Of a stretch of 60,023 bases of DNA, positions 1 through 8,646 are shown one piece after another. The stretch spans positions 1 through 60,023 of IMG/VR virus record IMGVR_UViG_3300046648_000381, one strand, 5' to 3'. This stretch comes from a virus. A program made the position numbers and the translations under genes. The notes under the pieces are model-generated. The model was not told the origin of the DNA and ran no database searches. It was given only the letters and a program-made list of their open reading frames with translations. Each line of letters opens with the position of its first letter. Positions within the stretch are counted from its first letter, which is position 1.

Positions 1-1110
1 TCAAGGGGTTACGAGCTTTAAGGCCCCCGATCCTCGCGACACTGGAACATCTGCGTGAACTGATCGTGAACTCGTCATTTCTCGCAGCCCATCCAAAACC
101 CTCACTGCATCTCTGACTCTGGCTGGCGCCAAGTGCGCATATCGCTCTGTCATCGTGATCGTCGAGTGGCCCAACAAATCCCGAACTTCTGCCAGCGCAA
201 CCCCCGCACTGATCAAATGTGCCGCACATGTATGGCGCAGATCGTGAATCACGAAATCCTTGATTCCGGCCCGCTCACACGCCGCCTCGAATCCCTTCCT
301 TATACAAGCCACTCGCTCGCCCGAACTTCGACTGAAGACCCACGGCGATGCTGGGCATGTCTCGGCGCGATACGCCATCCTTCCTTTAAGAGCATCCAGA
401 GCGCCTTCATTGAGCGGAATACTCCGCCGCTTGCCTGCCTTTGTGTGCTTTCCCTCCAGATAGATCAGCCGGTTGACCAGATCGACCCGGCGCCATTCCA
501 AACCCAGCATTTCCTCTTTTCGACAACCGGTGTTCACTGCAAGGTGAATGAAGTCATCCAGCAGGTCCCCGTTGCGCTGTGTTCTGGCTACCCGGCACAG
601 CGACTCAAGCTCAGCCCGGGTCAGCCATCGCACCCGGCCTTCCGGCTCGCGCAAAGTCCGGCCTTTCACCTGATTGGGCAATGCCCATTCAAATTCCACG
701 TTGCACCAGTTGATCGCTGCCGACAGTGCGGCCAATTCCCGATTTACCGTGGCCGCAGATACGCCGGATTCCATGCGCAATGTCGTGTACTCACGAATCT
801 GCTTACCCCCTAGGTCATTCATCACAACCCCTGTAAAATGGGCTCGCAATGGCTTGACCCTGTGCATGGTCGTCTCGAAACTGCGCTGATGCTGGCTGGC
901 GTGGCGCAGGTACGGGATCATCACATCATCAAAGGACCGGGGCGGATTCACGCCCCACTCCTTTTCCTTCCAGGCATCCGCCTTCGCTTGCTGCTCTACG
1001 GCTTTCGCCGCCGCATAGTCGCTAGTGCCAGAAGATCGTCGTACTCTTTTTCCGTTTGCTTCGGTGACAAAGATCCACCAATAAGGTGAATCCGCTCTTT
1101 TGTAGGGCAT
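1..1110 (-). CDS. int: Tyrosine recombinase (phage integrase)
   Basis: Catalyses site-specific integration and excision of the prophage. The 369-residue protein has an N-terminal SAM-like core-binding region and a C-terminal catalytic domain. All catalytic residues are visible: R197 (in NTGCRKEEM), H289 and R292 (in HDLRH), H315 (in LLGHS) and the nucleophile Y324 (ERYAHL). The ATG at 1110 has GGAGG upstream. The stop lies on the first bases of the window, so the left attachment site should be just outside. The N-terminal coding region overlaps the excisionase gene by 115 nt in another frame. The likely target is the tRNA-Leu whose 3' half remains at 58313-58367. Confidence 0.97.
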   Translation of the reverse strand: MPYKRADSPYWWIFVTEANGKRVRRSSGTSDYAAAKAVEQQAKADAWKEKEWGVNPPRSFDDVMIPYLRHASQHQRSFETTMHRVKPLRAHFTGVVMNDLGGKQIREYTTLRMESGVSAATVNRELAALSAAINWCNVEFEWALPNQVKGRTLREPEGRVRWLTRAELESLCRVARTQRNGDLLDDFIHLAVNTGCRKEEMLGLEWRRVDLVNRLIYLEGKHTKAGKRRSIPLNEGALDALKGRMAYRAETCPASPWVFSRSSGERVACIRKGFEAACERAGIKDFVIHDLRHTCAAHLISAGVALAEVRDLLGHSTITMTERYAHLAPARVRDAVRVLDGLREMTSSRSVHADVPVSRGSGALKLVTP

Positions 1111-1316
1111 ATCGTTTCCTCCGACATGCCGCCCGCGCCGGAGATACTAGCAGCGGCGGCATCGTCGATCATCTTCTGCAGTTGTTCCTGGTGGACGCGA
1201 ACGCCTCGCTTCATCCACTTCACGCAAGGGATTAGGCGGTCGCGGACCATGCGATACGCCGTCGTGCGGCTGACACCGAGCATGTCGGCTGCCGTCTCGA
1301 CTGAAATCAGGCTCAT
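996..1316 (-). CDS. AlpA-like excisionase / HTH regulator
   Basis: A 106-residue protein with a MerR/AlpA-type helix-turn-helix at residues 4-40 (SVETAADMLGVSRTTAYRMV). This fits an excisionase or integrase regulator beside int. The ATG at 1316 is chosen because it follows an ACGGAG ribosome site and puts the HTH at the N-terminus; upstream in-frame codons have no such support. The gene runs 115 nt into int in a different frame, which would couple the two translationally. The C-terminal half has no recognised domain. Confidence 0.8.
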   Translation of the reverse strand: MSLISVETAADMLGVSRTTAYRMVRDRLIPCVKWMKRGVRVHQEQLQKMIDDAAAASISGAGGMSEETICPTKERIHLIGGSLSPKQTEKEYDDLLALATMRRRKP

Positions 1317-1350
1317 GTGCTGCTCCGTGCCGCGCAGGGCGGCGAAGGGG

Positions 1351-1941
1351 TTAAAGGCTTTCGCGCAATCGGCGAACCCAGATGTTTCGTTGATCGGTGC
1401 GCTGGACTTCCTCGGCCCATTTCTCCTTGTGATAGCCGATATCCTTGATGGCCTTCGCCTTCGCGCTCTCCAACCAATCGGCACCTGACAGCAGTGCAGT
1501 CGGATCCTGGTAGAAGCTCGCATCGCAATCCCAGTCGATGCTGTCGGTGATTTGTCTGACCATGAACTCCTTCAGCGGATGGTGCTCTGCCGTAGGGGGT
1601 GTCCATGCTTGAGCGCACACCAGCATCTCTTCGTACTTCTGGCGCAGGTCGTCCAACTCCTTGATGCGCGCCAGGCGCTGGAGCTCTGCATTCTTGTGCT
1701 CGGCTGCCGCTTTGAATCCGCACTCCATCGTCGTCATGGATTCCAGGGTGGTGAGCGTTTCGCGCGCTTCTGCCAAGGCCTTGAAGTGGTAATCGCTCGG
1801 CTGGAACTCTTGGGGGATCTTGTCGCCGCCGGATGGCTCGTCACGGAGGGTGATGCAAGCTCCGAAAGCGCGGGCGCACCCAAGGGCAAACTGCGAAAAG
1901 GCGATTCCGTCTTTGATGTCGTGGGTATAACCAGTAGGCAT
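1351..1941 (-). CDS. Hypothetical phage protein
   Basis: 196 residues, starting at the ATG at 1941 with GGAG upstream. The middle is rich in charged residues and predicted helix (EHKNAELQRLARIKELDDLRQKYEEM), suggesting a coiled coil. I recognise no catalytic motif. It is the first gene downstream of the methyltransferase in the leftward early operon. The function is unknown. Confidence 0.75.
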   Translation of the reverse strand: MPTGYTHDIKDGIAFSQFALGCARAFGACITLRDEPSGGDKIPQEFQPSDYHFKALAEARETLTTLESMTTMECGFKAAAEHKNAELQRLARIKELDDLRQKYEEMLVCAQAWTPPTAEHHPLKEFMVRQITDSIDWDCDASFYQDPTALLSGADWLESAKAKAIKDIGYHKEKWAEEVQRTDQRNIWVRRLRESL

Positions 1942-2005
1942 GACTGTTCTCCGCCCGCCATGCGGCAGGCTTGAAGTGGGGAGGGGAGTTACTGAATCTT
2001 GCCGG

Positions 2006-3109
2006 TCAGGCGTTCGCGCCATCGAGCCATGCCGCGTCGATTCTCGCTCGAGCTAACTGCGCATATTCTGGGTTCAGCTCGCACAGGATCGACCGGCGAC
2101 CCTCCTGCATGGATACCAGCGCAGTCGTACCGGCACCGCCGAACGGGTCAAGCACGACCCCGCCGCGCGGCGCGCCGGCCAAAATACATGGACGAATCAG
2201 GTCAGGCGGGAAGGTGGCGAAGTGGGCGCCCTTGAAACTGTGTGTTGCCACCGTCCAGACGCTACGCTTGTTCCGCGTCAGTATGTCCCAGCTGCTCGGC
2301 TCTCGATCTGGCCGATGCGTGCCCTTGGCCTGTCCAGGTATCGACTGTTCGCGCTTAGATCCTTCACGCAGGAAAGTGTCGCGATTGGTCCGCGCAGATC
2401 CTGACTTATGAAATGTGCCGTGACCGCCTTCACCGGTTGTAGTGTCCCAGCCTGCAGGTACTGTTACTCGCGGCTTCGGTACCGCATCAAAGCCGTGGCC
2501 GAAACCGACGCCACTTGGAGTTGGTCCATATGCTGCTGGCTCCCGGATAGCCTGCATGTCGCAGTGGTACCGTCGCGACTTGCTGAGAAGGAACAAATAC
2601 TCATGAGCCTTGGTGCAGCGGTCGCGCGTCGACTCTGGCATTGGGTTCGGCTTGTGCCAGATGATGTCCTGCCGCAGATACCAGCCATCATCCTGCAGTG
2701 CGAACGCAAGACGCCAGGGCATGCCCATCAAGTCCTTCGGCTTGTACTCGGCGTGCGTGGCGGCTTTGGCTTTTCGCTGACTCGCCATAACCTGCCGCTG
2801 GCTGATCGTTGAAACGCCGACCCCCATATCATCCCGGCCATGAGCACCCCAGCTGCCTGCATAGCTGTCACCCATGTTCACCCAGGCCGTGCCGTCATCG
2901 CGAAGCACGCGGCGAACCTCACGGAAGACCTCAACCAAGCGGGCGATAAACTCAGCCGGTGTTTCCTCTAGGCCAATCTGGCCTTCTACACCGCAGTCTC
3001 GGAGGCCGAAGTAGGGAGGCGACGTTACACAGGTCTGCACGGACTGGTCAGGCAGCGTCCGCATCATCTCGATGCAGTCACCGACCAATATCTGGTGAAG
3101 CTCGCTCAT
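2006..3109 (-). CDS. Site-specific DNA methyltransferase (N4-cytosine/N6-adenine, beta class)
   Basis: Transfers a methyl group from S-adenosylmethionine to an exocyclic amino group in DNA. The catalytic motif IV TSPPY is at residues 29-33 and the SAM-binding motif I DPFGGAG at about 321-327. This IV-before-I order defines beta-class amino methyltransferases. The start is the ATG at 3109 with GGA upstream; a TTG four codons earlier is less likely. No endonuclease is adjacent, so this looks like an orphan phage methylase that could protect phage DNA from host restriction. The recognition sequence cannot be read from the protein. Confidence 0.93.
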   Translation of the reverse strand: MSELHQILVGDCIEMMRTLPDQSVQTCVTSPPYFGLRDCGVEGQIGLEETPAEFIARLVEVFREVRRVLRDDGTAWVNMGDSYAGSWGAHGRDDMGVGVSTISQRQVMASQRKAKAATHAEYKPKDLMGMPWRLAFALQDDGWYLRQDIIWHKPNPMPESTRDRCTKAHEYLFLLSKSRRYHCDMQAIREPAAYGPTPSGVGFGHGFDAVPKPRVTVPAGWDTTTGEGGHGTFHKSGSARTNRDTFLREGSKREQSIPGQAKGTHRPDREPSSWDILTRNKRSVWTVATHSFKGAHFATFPPDLIRPCILAGAPRGGVVLDPFGGAGTTALVSMQEGRRSILCELNPEYAQLARARIDAAWLDGANA

Positions 3110-3216
3110 ATTGAATTCCAATGCGCGCGCCGCCCTCCAATACTGGCTGGTGGCAATTTGATTAGGGTTCAGGTATTACGGGTGACCGGCATGGAGCCGG
3201 GTCAAAGGAGTGATAC

Positions 3217-3420
3217 ATGAGTCAGCAGCAGGCACAAATTGATGCTTTGGAGCACCTTCTACTCGCAGTCTTGAAAAGCTCGATCACGAACGGGGTACCG
3301 CTGGGTCACTTCTTCGAGAAGGCCCAAGGGACGCTGATGGGTAGTGACGGCCCTGGAGGCCCGACCGAGAAGTCGGCCGCCGTCGACTACCTTAACTATT
3401 TGAAATCAAGAGTGGAATAA
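3217..3420 (+). CDS. Small hypothetical protein on the opposite strand
   Basis: A 67-residue acidic protein with a hydrophobic helix near residues 10-24 (DALEHLLLAVLKSSI). It has an excellent ribosome site (AAAGGAG, 6 nt before the ATG). It is the only rightward gene in the leftward early region and sits next to the methyltransferase gene in divergent orientation. The function is unknown. Confidence 0.7.
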   Translation: MSQQQAQIDALEHLLLAVLKSSITNGVPLGHFFEKAQGTLMGSDGPGGPTEKSAAVDYLNYLKSRVE

Positions 3421-3732
3421 TCACTCATCTCGCCCAATCCGCAGCGCTTCCCGACTGTAGGCAATCTCGAGTTTTCGCGCCACGTTTTCGGGTATCACGT
3501 AAACGTGGCGCGGCGGGGTCAAGAATGGCTTCGAGCCTTCGCGTCCCAGGCCATGAATATGGTGTAACAGCAGCGTCACTGCCTCGGCCTGCTCAGTAAT
3601 GCCATGCCACTCCATCAACTCCTGAAGCACCGTTCGGGTCGCAGGCTTGGTCCAGACCCGCAACTCTTCCTCGTCGCTATCCCGGCGCCTCTTTGCAGTC
3701 TTGGCTGATCTTTCTGCTGAATTCATCGCCAT
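3421..3732 (-). CDS. Hypothetical protein, possibly ribbon-helix-helix DNA binding
   Basis: 103 residues with a basic N-terminus and a region (VWTKPATRTVLQELMEWHG) that could form a short DNA-binding strand and helices. The start at 3732 forms TGATG with the stop of the preceding gene, so the two are probably translationally coupled. Family assignment is weak. Confidence 0.6.
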   Translation of the reverse strand: MAMNSAERSAKTAKRRRDSDEEELRVWTKPATRTVLQELMEWHGITEQAEAVTLLLHHIHGLGREGSKPFLTPPRHVYVIPENVARKLEIAYSREALRIGRDE

Positions 3733-4142
3733 CACGCGGCCCTCAGCGCTTCATCCTCGACATCGAGGTTATCCAGCGCTTCCCAGATGATTTGCCGTGG
3801 CGCATTCGACATGGCGCACATCGCGACGATCTTGCGGTGTGCCGGGTTCTTTGCTCGGCCACCTACATCCGCCAGCACCTCTTTCAGCCGTTCGCCCGAT
3901 GGCTGCAGTGTCGCCGCCAGCGCCATGACCAGCAGAACGTCCAGGCCATCCAGCGGGCGTTTCTCGGCGCGCCACCAGAGGTGAGGCTTGCCAACTGATC
4001 CGCGCTCCCGGGCAACCTTGCCCTGAGTTTCCAGCGCTACCAGATCAGCGCGAACTGCCTGGATTGACATGCCGGTCGCATCCGCCAGGGTCTGAGCGGT
4101 CATCCCGGCCGATTGAGTTAGGTAACGCCAGATTGGGGTCAT
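3732..4142 (-). CDS. Winged-helix DNA-binding protein
   Basis: 136 residues with an N-terminal winged HTH (SAGMTAQTLADATGMSIQAV, about residues 11-30, then a wing around GKVARERG). The C-terminal part is a helical region without a known motif. The ribosome site is weak, so translation may depend on coupling to upstream genes. Probably an early transcriptional regulator; its target is unknown. Confidence 0.65.
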   Translation of the reverse strand: MTPIWRYLTQSAGMTAQTLADATGMSIQAVRADLVALETQGKVARERGSVGKPHLWWRAEKRPLDGLDVLLVMALAATLQPSGERLKEVLADVGGRAKNPAHRKIVAMCAMSNAPRQIIWEALDNLDVEDEALRAA

Positions 4143-4218
4143 GTTTGATACCGCTCGGAATTAGATGGATATGTTCGGCCCGGCGTCGGATGCGGACCTT
4201 TGCGTTGATGCGCTTCAT
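4045..4218 (-). CDS. Possible small basic protein overlapping the next gene
   Basis: A 57-codon frame whose ATG overlaps the stop of the upstream gene as ATGA. It starts MKRINAKVRIRRRAEHIHLI, which is strongly basic, and overlaps the winged-helix gene by 98 nt. The coupled start favours a real gene and the overlap argues against it. Confidence 0.3.
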   Translation of the reverse strand: MKRINAKVRIRRRAEHIHLIPSGIKHDPNLALPNSIGRDDRSDPGGCDRHVNPGSSR

Positions 4219-4676
4219 GCTGCCTTCGCTCGCTCCCAAACGCCCATGGCCGAGAACACGGCATTGGCCTGGGCTTCAGTGAGGCTGATCTGGTCAGGTA
4301 TGGCGATCCAGCCCGAACCGATCACATGCTTCTGGTTAGCAGATGCGCAGACCTCGGCGTGTTTCTCGATCATCAGCGCTTCCAGATTTGCAACCAGGTG
4401 CATGCCGGCGGTCGTGAACTCGGTCGCCTTGCTGTACTGGGCGCCGCCGGGCTCCTGGCAGAAGACTGCGATGTACACCGTCCATGTATGGGCGATATCG
4501 CACAGGGCATCGGCTACCGGTAGGGTGCGAATCTGCTTGCAGCTCTTCCAGTTGACCATCACCTGCACGTCGCCGGGCTCAACATTGGCTACGGCGGCAT
4601 GGTTGGTTCGCACCAAGGCCCGGCGGGCGCGGTCGATCTGGGCGCGACGGTTGCAAACTTTGCGGACCTTGCTCAT
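4215..4676 (-). CDS. Hypothetical phage protein
   Basis: 153 residues with a basic N-terminus (SKVRKVCNRRAQIDRARRAL). The ATG at 4676 follows GGAGG and overlaps the stop of the upstream gene as ATGA. It belongs to the recombination operon, but I recognise no domain. Confidence 0.7.
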   Translation of the reverse strand: MSKVRKVCNRRAQIDRARRALVRTNHAAVANVEPGDVQVMVNWKSCKQIRTLPVADALCDIAHTWTVYIAVFCQEPGGAQYSKATEFTTAGMHLVANLEALMIEKHAEVCASANQKHVIGSGWIAIPDQISLTEAQANAVFSAMGVWERAKAA

Positions 4677-4906
4677 AGCGCCTCCGTCATCTGACGAAGT
4701 TGCTTGCGGCCTGCCGGGGAGATGATCCGGGACTTTCGCTTGAGGACCGTTTCAGGGTCTACCCAGTCCTTGCGGACGGGCGGGATGGCGCGCTCTGGCA
4801 TGCTCGGACCGATCTTGACCCGGCCGCCAGAATTGAAAAAGGCAGCCTTGGCCGCCTCGATCTGTGCTTGCCGCTCGTTGGCGGCGATGATGAAGTTGTT
4901 TGTCAT
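4673..4906 (-). CDS. Small hypothetical protein in the recombination operon
   Basis: 77 residues, basic at the C-terminus (LKRKSRIISPAGRKQLRQMT). ATGA overlaps at both ends place it tightly between the exonuclease gene and the next gene. The function is unknown. Confidence 0.7.
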   Translation of the reverse strand: MTNNFIIAANERQAQIEAAKAAFFNSGGRVKIGPSMPERAIPPVRKDWVDPETVLKRKSRIISPAGRKQLRQMTEAL

Positions 4907-6546
4907 GCTGCTACCTTCTCGAGGATTACCCCCGGCATGCTAAATGTGTCGCCCTGGACCTCCACAAGGTCGTCGAGGTTCTGCCAGTTAACGGTGAGCA
5001 CCGAAATAGGGGCTTCACCATTCGCCACAGCCTTCACCAGAGCTTCAATATCGGTTACCCGGGCCCGATTGCGCTCTGAGCGTGGCGCCACCTTCGGCGA
5101 GCTGGATACCTGGCGCACGGTGGTGGCTTGAGCAACGCTCGTGACCGGTTCGGGCGCCGCCACATGGACAGGCGCAACCTCTGCCGTCTTAGCCGCTGCG
5201 GCCTGATCGTCGGCGATGCGCTTCAGCTCCTGCTGGCGGATCTGCTCGCGCTGCGCTTCCAGCTTTTTCGCCTCGGCCTGTTCGTGCTCGTTGATCCGCA
5301 CCTTGATCAGGGAAACCAGGTCCTCGTTCTGCTTCAAGACGAGCTGCTGCAGGTCGCTGAACAGAAAGGTGTGATCGACAGCCAGCTCAGCCAGGCTCGA
5401 CAGGTTCACGCGAATGGCGTCGGCGATCTGACTTGCCTCGATCTTCGCCCGGGCAAGCTCCGTATCTACCGCGTCTTGCAGGCTGGCAATCGTCCGTTTG
5501 TTCTTCATGGCGCCAGCGAAGTCTGCGGCAACCGCCGGGATGGTCACGCGGCCCAGCGTCTGATTGATCGTCAGGACGTGAGCGGCAAGCGCCTGCTCGG
5601 CCGCCTGCTTTATGTTCGTTTTCACCAGCAGCTCTTGAGCCTTGACCAGCTTGTCGACCTTGAGGCGGGTTTCCCGGGCGTGAGCGCTGATCCGATCCAG
5701 CGACGAGAAGAGCTCATCAATGGTCTGGGTTTGCGACAGTGCCTGCTTCTTCGCTGCCGCTACCGCCTCTTCGACGTCGCCGCACCACTTGACGGCTTTC
5801 TTCGCGTCGGCGAAGTCCTGATCAGTCGTCAGGGTAGTTTTCACCGAGTCGATAACCGCCAGGGCAGATTGCTCAAACGCCTTGAGGTTGCTGGCGGTGA
5901 CCATGCCGGTCAGCTCTATACGCAGGGCCGGGAGCTCGTCCGGGGCCTTGCCGACCACAATCGAAGGCGCTTCTGCAAACTCATGAGCTTCGAGGTCGGC
6001 CTCGAACTGCTTCCATCCGGCAACAAGCTTGGCGGCGCGGCCTGGAACCGGGGTGTATTCCATCGACACGAAGTTTTCTTCGGTTCCGTCCGAGCAAACG
6101 AAAATCACTTTATCGGCGCCACTCACCAGCAGTTGTTGCTCCAGCTGCCAGTAGTAGTGCGGATCGAGGCTGCCTGAGCGAACGTCGGCGGCGAGCTGCT
6201 CATTCCACATTTTGTGTTCGAACAGGGTTTCGCCGAGCATGGTGCAGCCGTCGAGCGAGGCCAGCAGGTCGTCCTTTGTGCCGACTACAGGGAAAAGGTC
6301 TTCGCCGATCCTGGCTTCCAGAATTGGACGGGCCAATGCTTCGAACTCGTGGCCCTTGTCGAAAAGGTATTTCTGAACCCACCACGAAACATCGCGATCA
6401 AGTCCTGATTTTTTGGCATCGAGCAACTCGGTGCGCTTCATCTGCTTCGACGCGCCCATCATCACAGGGGCTTCCGAGGCTGTTTTGTATTTGGCGCGAA
6501 GTGCGTGCCAAGCGTCAGAGCCCTGAGCTACGTTATGCGTCTTCAT
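4903..6546 (-). CDS. YqaJ-type viral recombinase / exonuclease
   Basis: Expected to resect double-stranded DNA ends to give single strands for the annealase encoded just upstream. The N-terminal 200 residues match the YqaJ/lambda-Exo family (start VAQGSDAWHALRAKYKTASEA, later LFEHKMWNEQ with a catalytic E-x-K-type element). At 547 residues it is much longer than lambda Exo. The extra C-terminal half is mostly alpha-helical, with a charged coiled coil near residues 410-455. The start overlaps the annealase stop as ATGA, so the two proteins are co-produced. Confidence 0.9.
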   Translation of the reverse strand: MKTHNVAQGSDAWHALRAKYKTASEAPVMMGASKQMKRTELLDAKKSGLDRDVSWWVQKYLFDKGHEFEALARPILEARIGEDLFPVVGTKDDLLASLDGCTMLGETLFEHKMWNEQLAADVRSGSLDPHYYWQLEQQLLVSGADKVIFVCSDGTEENFVSMEYTPVPGRAAKLVAGWKQFEADLEAHEFAEAPSIVVGKAPDELPALRIELTGMVTASNLKAFEQSALAVIDSVKTTLTTDQDFADAKKAVKWCGDVEEAVAAAKKQALSQTQTIDELFSSLDRISAHARETRLKVDKLVKAQELLVKTNIKQAAEQALAAHVLTINQTLGRVTIPAVAADFAGAMKNKRTIASLQDAVDTELARAKIEASQIADAIRVNLSSLAELAVDHTFLFSDLQQLVLKQNEDLVSLIKVRINEHEQAEAKKLEAQREQIRQQELKRIADDQAAAAKTAEVAPVHVAAPEPVTSVAQATTVRQVSSSPKVAPRSERNRARVTDIEALVKAVANGEAPISVLTVNWQNLDDLVEVQGDTFSMPGVILEKVAA

Positions 6547-7436
6547 GCGGCTTCTCCCTGGATTGGAGTCATTTGATTGATGCGATCGATTTGCGCACCA
6601 GTGAGTGTGTATTTGGATTGGAGGAAAGCGATCAGGCTTTCCGAGTCCGTCTTTCCGCTATCTACCCCGTCTTGCCATTTGGGGAGCATGGTTTCGAACT
6701 TGGCGTCGTCGTAGGCTGGACTTGCCGGTGGTTCGTTGACCGCCTGCGTTGGGGGTGTAATGTCGCGAGCCCCCTCCATGCCTTTGCCCTCCATCTCCTC
6801 GGCCGTTGGAGCTGATCCGACTTCCGGGAAAGCTTTGCGCAAGGCCTGTGCTTCGGCGCACTTGGCGATCTGGCCACGAGGCCGTTTGGCCCACATGGTG
6901 TTCGGAGCACCCGAATCACCTTTCTCGGCGTAATTCTCAAGCCAATACTCGGTTGCGGTGAAATGGCAGATGTGTCCATCGACCAGCTTGTCCACCGTTA
7001 CCCGGCACCATTCCGGGTACTCAATGCTGGCCTGCATCAAGGTTTTCTGGCGCTTGCCGGTAGGGCCGTCGACCCATACTTCCTTTTGGAATTCCAGGGC
7101 GCGGGTTGGGCCATATTCAGGCTCGCTCACGCCGGCGTATTGCCCTGTGCGAGAAGCGTTGATTCGATACAGTCCGATGCCCGGCATCACGACATCGCGA
7201 TTCGCCTTGATGTCATTCCCGTATTGATCTTTCTGTCCGGTCGAGACCTTCATCGGAACGATGTGGACGGGCTTCTGCATCGGATCAAGGCCAGTAGCCT
7301 GGCAGTAACCGATCACCATCTTGATCGATGCATCCGCCGCACCTGGGTAAAGACTGCTGCGAAGGACATCGATCAACTCTTTTTCATCCAGCGCCAGTGA
7401 CGGCATGGATTCTTGGCGTTGCATAACTGCGGACAT
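6543..7436 (-). CDS. bet: Redbeta-type single-strand annealing protein
   Basis: Anneals complementary single strands during phage recombination, paired with the exonuclease next door. The Bet-family signature region (GYCQATGLDPMQKPVHIVPM) is followed by a typical GIGLYRINASRTGQYAG stretch and by RGQIAKCAEAQALRKAFP. The start is the ATG at 7436 (MSAVMQ) with GGAG upstream; a GTG 27 nt earlier is less likely. The protein has 297 residues, close to lambda Beta. Confidence 0.95.
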   Translation of the reverse strand: MSAVMQRQESMPSLALDEKELIDVLRSSLYPGAADASIKMVIGYCQATGLDPMQKPVHIVPMKVSTGQKDQYGNDIKANRDVVMPGIGLYRINASRTGQYAGVSEPEYGPTRALEFQKEVWVDGPTGKRQKTLMQASIEYPEWCRVTVDKLVDGHICHFTATEYWLENYAEKGDSGAPNTMWAKRPRGQIAKCAEAQALRKAFPEVGSAPTAEEMEGKGMEGARDITPPTQAVNEPPASPAYDDAKFETMLPKWQDGVDSGKTDSESLIAFLQSKYTLTGAQIDRINQMTPIQGEAA

Positions 7437-7490
7437 GACTATCTCCACGCGCCACGCCGTCACCGGGGCGCTGCGAGTAAATGAAAGGGG

Positions 7491-7643
7491 TTATTGCTGG
7501 GTTTGTGCTTTGGCCTGGCGGGCCGCTATCGCGCATTCAGCGTGATGGACGCGCCACTTGCCTTGGTATCGGTTGAAGTGGCCAGCTCCGGCGGCGACAG
7601 GCAGGTGGCACTGGTAGCAGGTGCCGGGGTGCTTATTGCGCAT
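7491..7643 (-). CDS. Small zinc-ribbon-like protein
   Basis: 50 residues starting MRNKHPGTCYQCHLPV. The C-x2-C pair and a later HHAEC could bind zinc. The start at 7643 has GAGGT upstream, which contains the stop of the preceding tiny gene. The role is unknown. Confidence 0.65.
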   Translation of the reverse strand: MRNKHPGTCYQCHLPVAAGAGHFNRYQGKWRVHHAECAIAARQAKAQTQQ

Positions 7644-7650
7644 GGCTACC

Positions 7651-7767
7651 TCAGTTCGTGATTCGCTCTGCGTATGCGCTTGCGAGCATCCAGAGCGTGA
7701 AAAGGAGAAGGGCGACTGCACTACCTCGCCATGTGTACAGCCGGCGGGCGCGCTGTAGGCGGGTCAT
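7651..7767 (-). CDS. Tiny single-pass membrane protein (38 aa)
   Basis: Frame of 38 codons beginning MTRLQRARRLYTWRGSA, followed by one hydrophobic helix (ALLLFTLWMLASAYA). It has an arginine-rich N-terminus that should stay in the cytoplasm. It sits 8 nt after the upstream gene and its stop overlaps the ribosome site of the downstream gene. The ribosome site is weak. Context and composition support a real gene; the function is unknown. Confidence 0.6.
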   Translation of the reverse strand: MTRLQRARRLYTWRGSAVALLLFTLWMLASAYAERITN

Positions 7768-7775
7768 TTCGATGT

Positions 7776-8081
7776 CTATCGGTTGATTACAATCGACATG
7801 AAGTCGTCATCGTCGAGTGCACCCCACTTGTCGTAGAACGCCAGCACGTCGGCTTGGAAGAGCTTCTTCCGTTCAATCAATGTTTGCTCTTCCTTATCCA
7901 TGGATAGCCACTTGGGATCGTCTGCGCAGCAGGCGCGATGACACGAAACATAGGCGTCAGCTGTTTCGTGGTAACGATAAAGCCCTTCAGTTATTTTATT
8001 TCCGCAGGCACAGCACTGCATGGTCCCAGACATTTGGGAGCGGGCGTCTGCGTAGTTGTAGTGGCGATTCTTGCGACTCAT
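7776..8081 (-). CDS. Zinc-ribbon protein
   Basis: 101 residues with MQCCACGNKITEGLYRY and a downstream CHRACC pair, a probable zinc ribbon of the type common in phage early regions. The start at 8081 overlaps the stop of the 45-aa upstream gene (GCATGA) and has GAGGTG upstream. Confidence 0.7.
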   Translation of the reverse strand: MSRKNRHYNYADARSQMSGTMQCCACGNKITEGLYRYHETADAYVSCHRACCADDPKWLSMDKEEQTLIERKKLFQADVLAFYDKWGALDDDDFMSIVINR

Positions 8082-8215
8082 GCCCGCACCTCACAACGCC
8101 ACCGCCCATTAACCCGGCGCGGCTGGCGAATCCATTGCACATCCGACACCAACAAAAAGCCCCGCAGTTGCAGGGCTTGGGTTATTCCTTCGAATGATCC
8201 GGCGATGATGCTCAC
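8078..8215 (-). CDS. Small hypothetical protein, GTG start (45 aa)
   Basis: A 45-codon frame that starts with GTG inside the stop of the upstream gene (GTGA) and ends in the start of the downstream gene (ATGA). It has a basic C-terminus (WIRQPRRVNGRWRCEVRA). A terminator-like hairpin followed by T5 lies within the coding strand at 8151-8177 (see findings). Overlaps at both ends are good support. Confidence 0.6.
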   Translation of the reverse strand: MSIIAGSFEGITQALQLRGFLLVSDVQWIRQPRRVNGRWRCEVRA

Positions 8216-8646
8216 GGCGTCACCTCATCATCTGCATACGGCGGCAGATTCCTAGGAGCTACAGGATCAAGAAACATCGCATGCTCGCCAGCCGTAACAT
8301 AGGCCGGGAGATTCAGCACATGCGAATCCCACACGATGTGGGCGCGATCACGATACGGCGTGTCGACACTATTCGACTCCAGCCAAACCAGGGGCTGATT
8401 TCCTCCGCCGCTTCTGACGGTGCAGCGCATTTCAGTTTCAAACGTGCTACGGACCTGTTCGCAGTTTTCGTCTTCCCGGCGAATATCCCACTGATCAAGC
8501 GGCAGCACGATAAGATAGCGGCAGGCCCGAGCGCCTGCTGGATAGCCGTCTGGCGGTGGCGCATCATCAGCGTCCCAGCGCAGCTCTAAGCGCGGCAGTG
8601 GCAGTTCGCTCGTCTTGAGCAGTGGTGGGTTTGGTTGGTCGCTCAT
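8212..8646 (-). CDS. Hypothetical phage protein
   Basis: 144 residues, mostly beta-rich and acidic at the C-terminus, with no recognised motif. It overlaps its neighbours at both ends (ATGA upstream, GTGA downstream). Part of the early leftward accessory operon. Confidence 0.7.
   Translation of the reverse strand: MSDQPNPPLLKTSELPLPRLELRWDADDAPPPDGYPAGARACRYLIVLPLDQWDIRREDENCEQVRSTFETEMRCTVRSGGGNQPLVWLESNSVDTPYRDRAHIVWDSHVLNLPAYVTAGEHAMFLDPVAPRNLPPYADDEVTP

Noticed and set aside
133-813. Rightward open frame opposite the integrase
   Set aside because: Shadow of int: no ribosome site and no recognisable protein.
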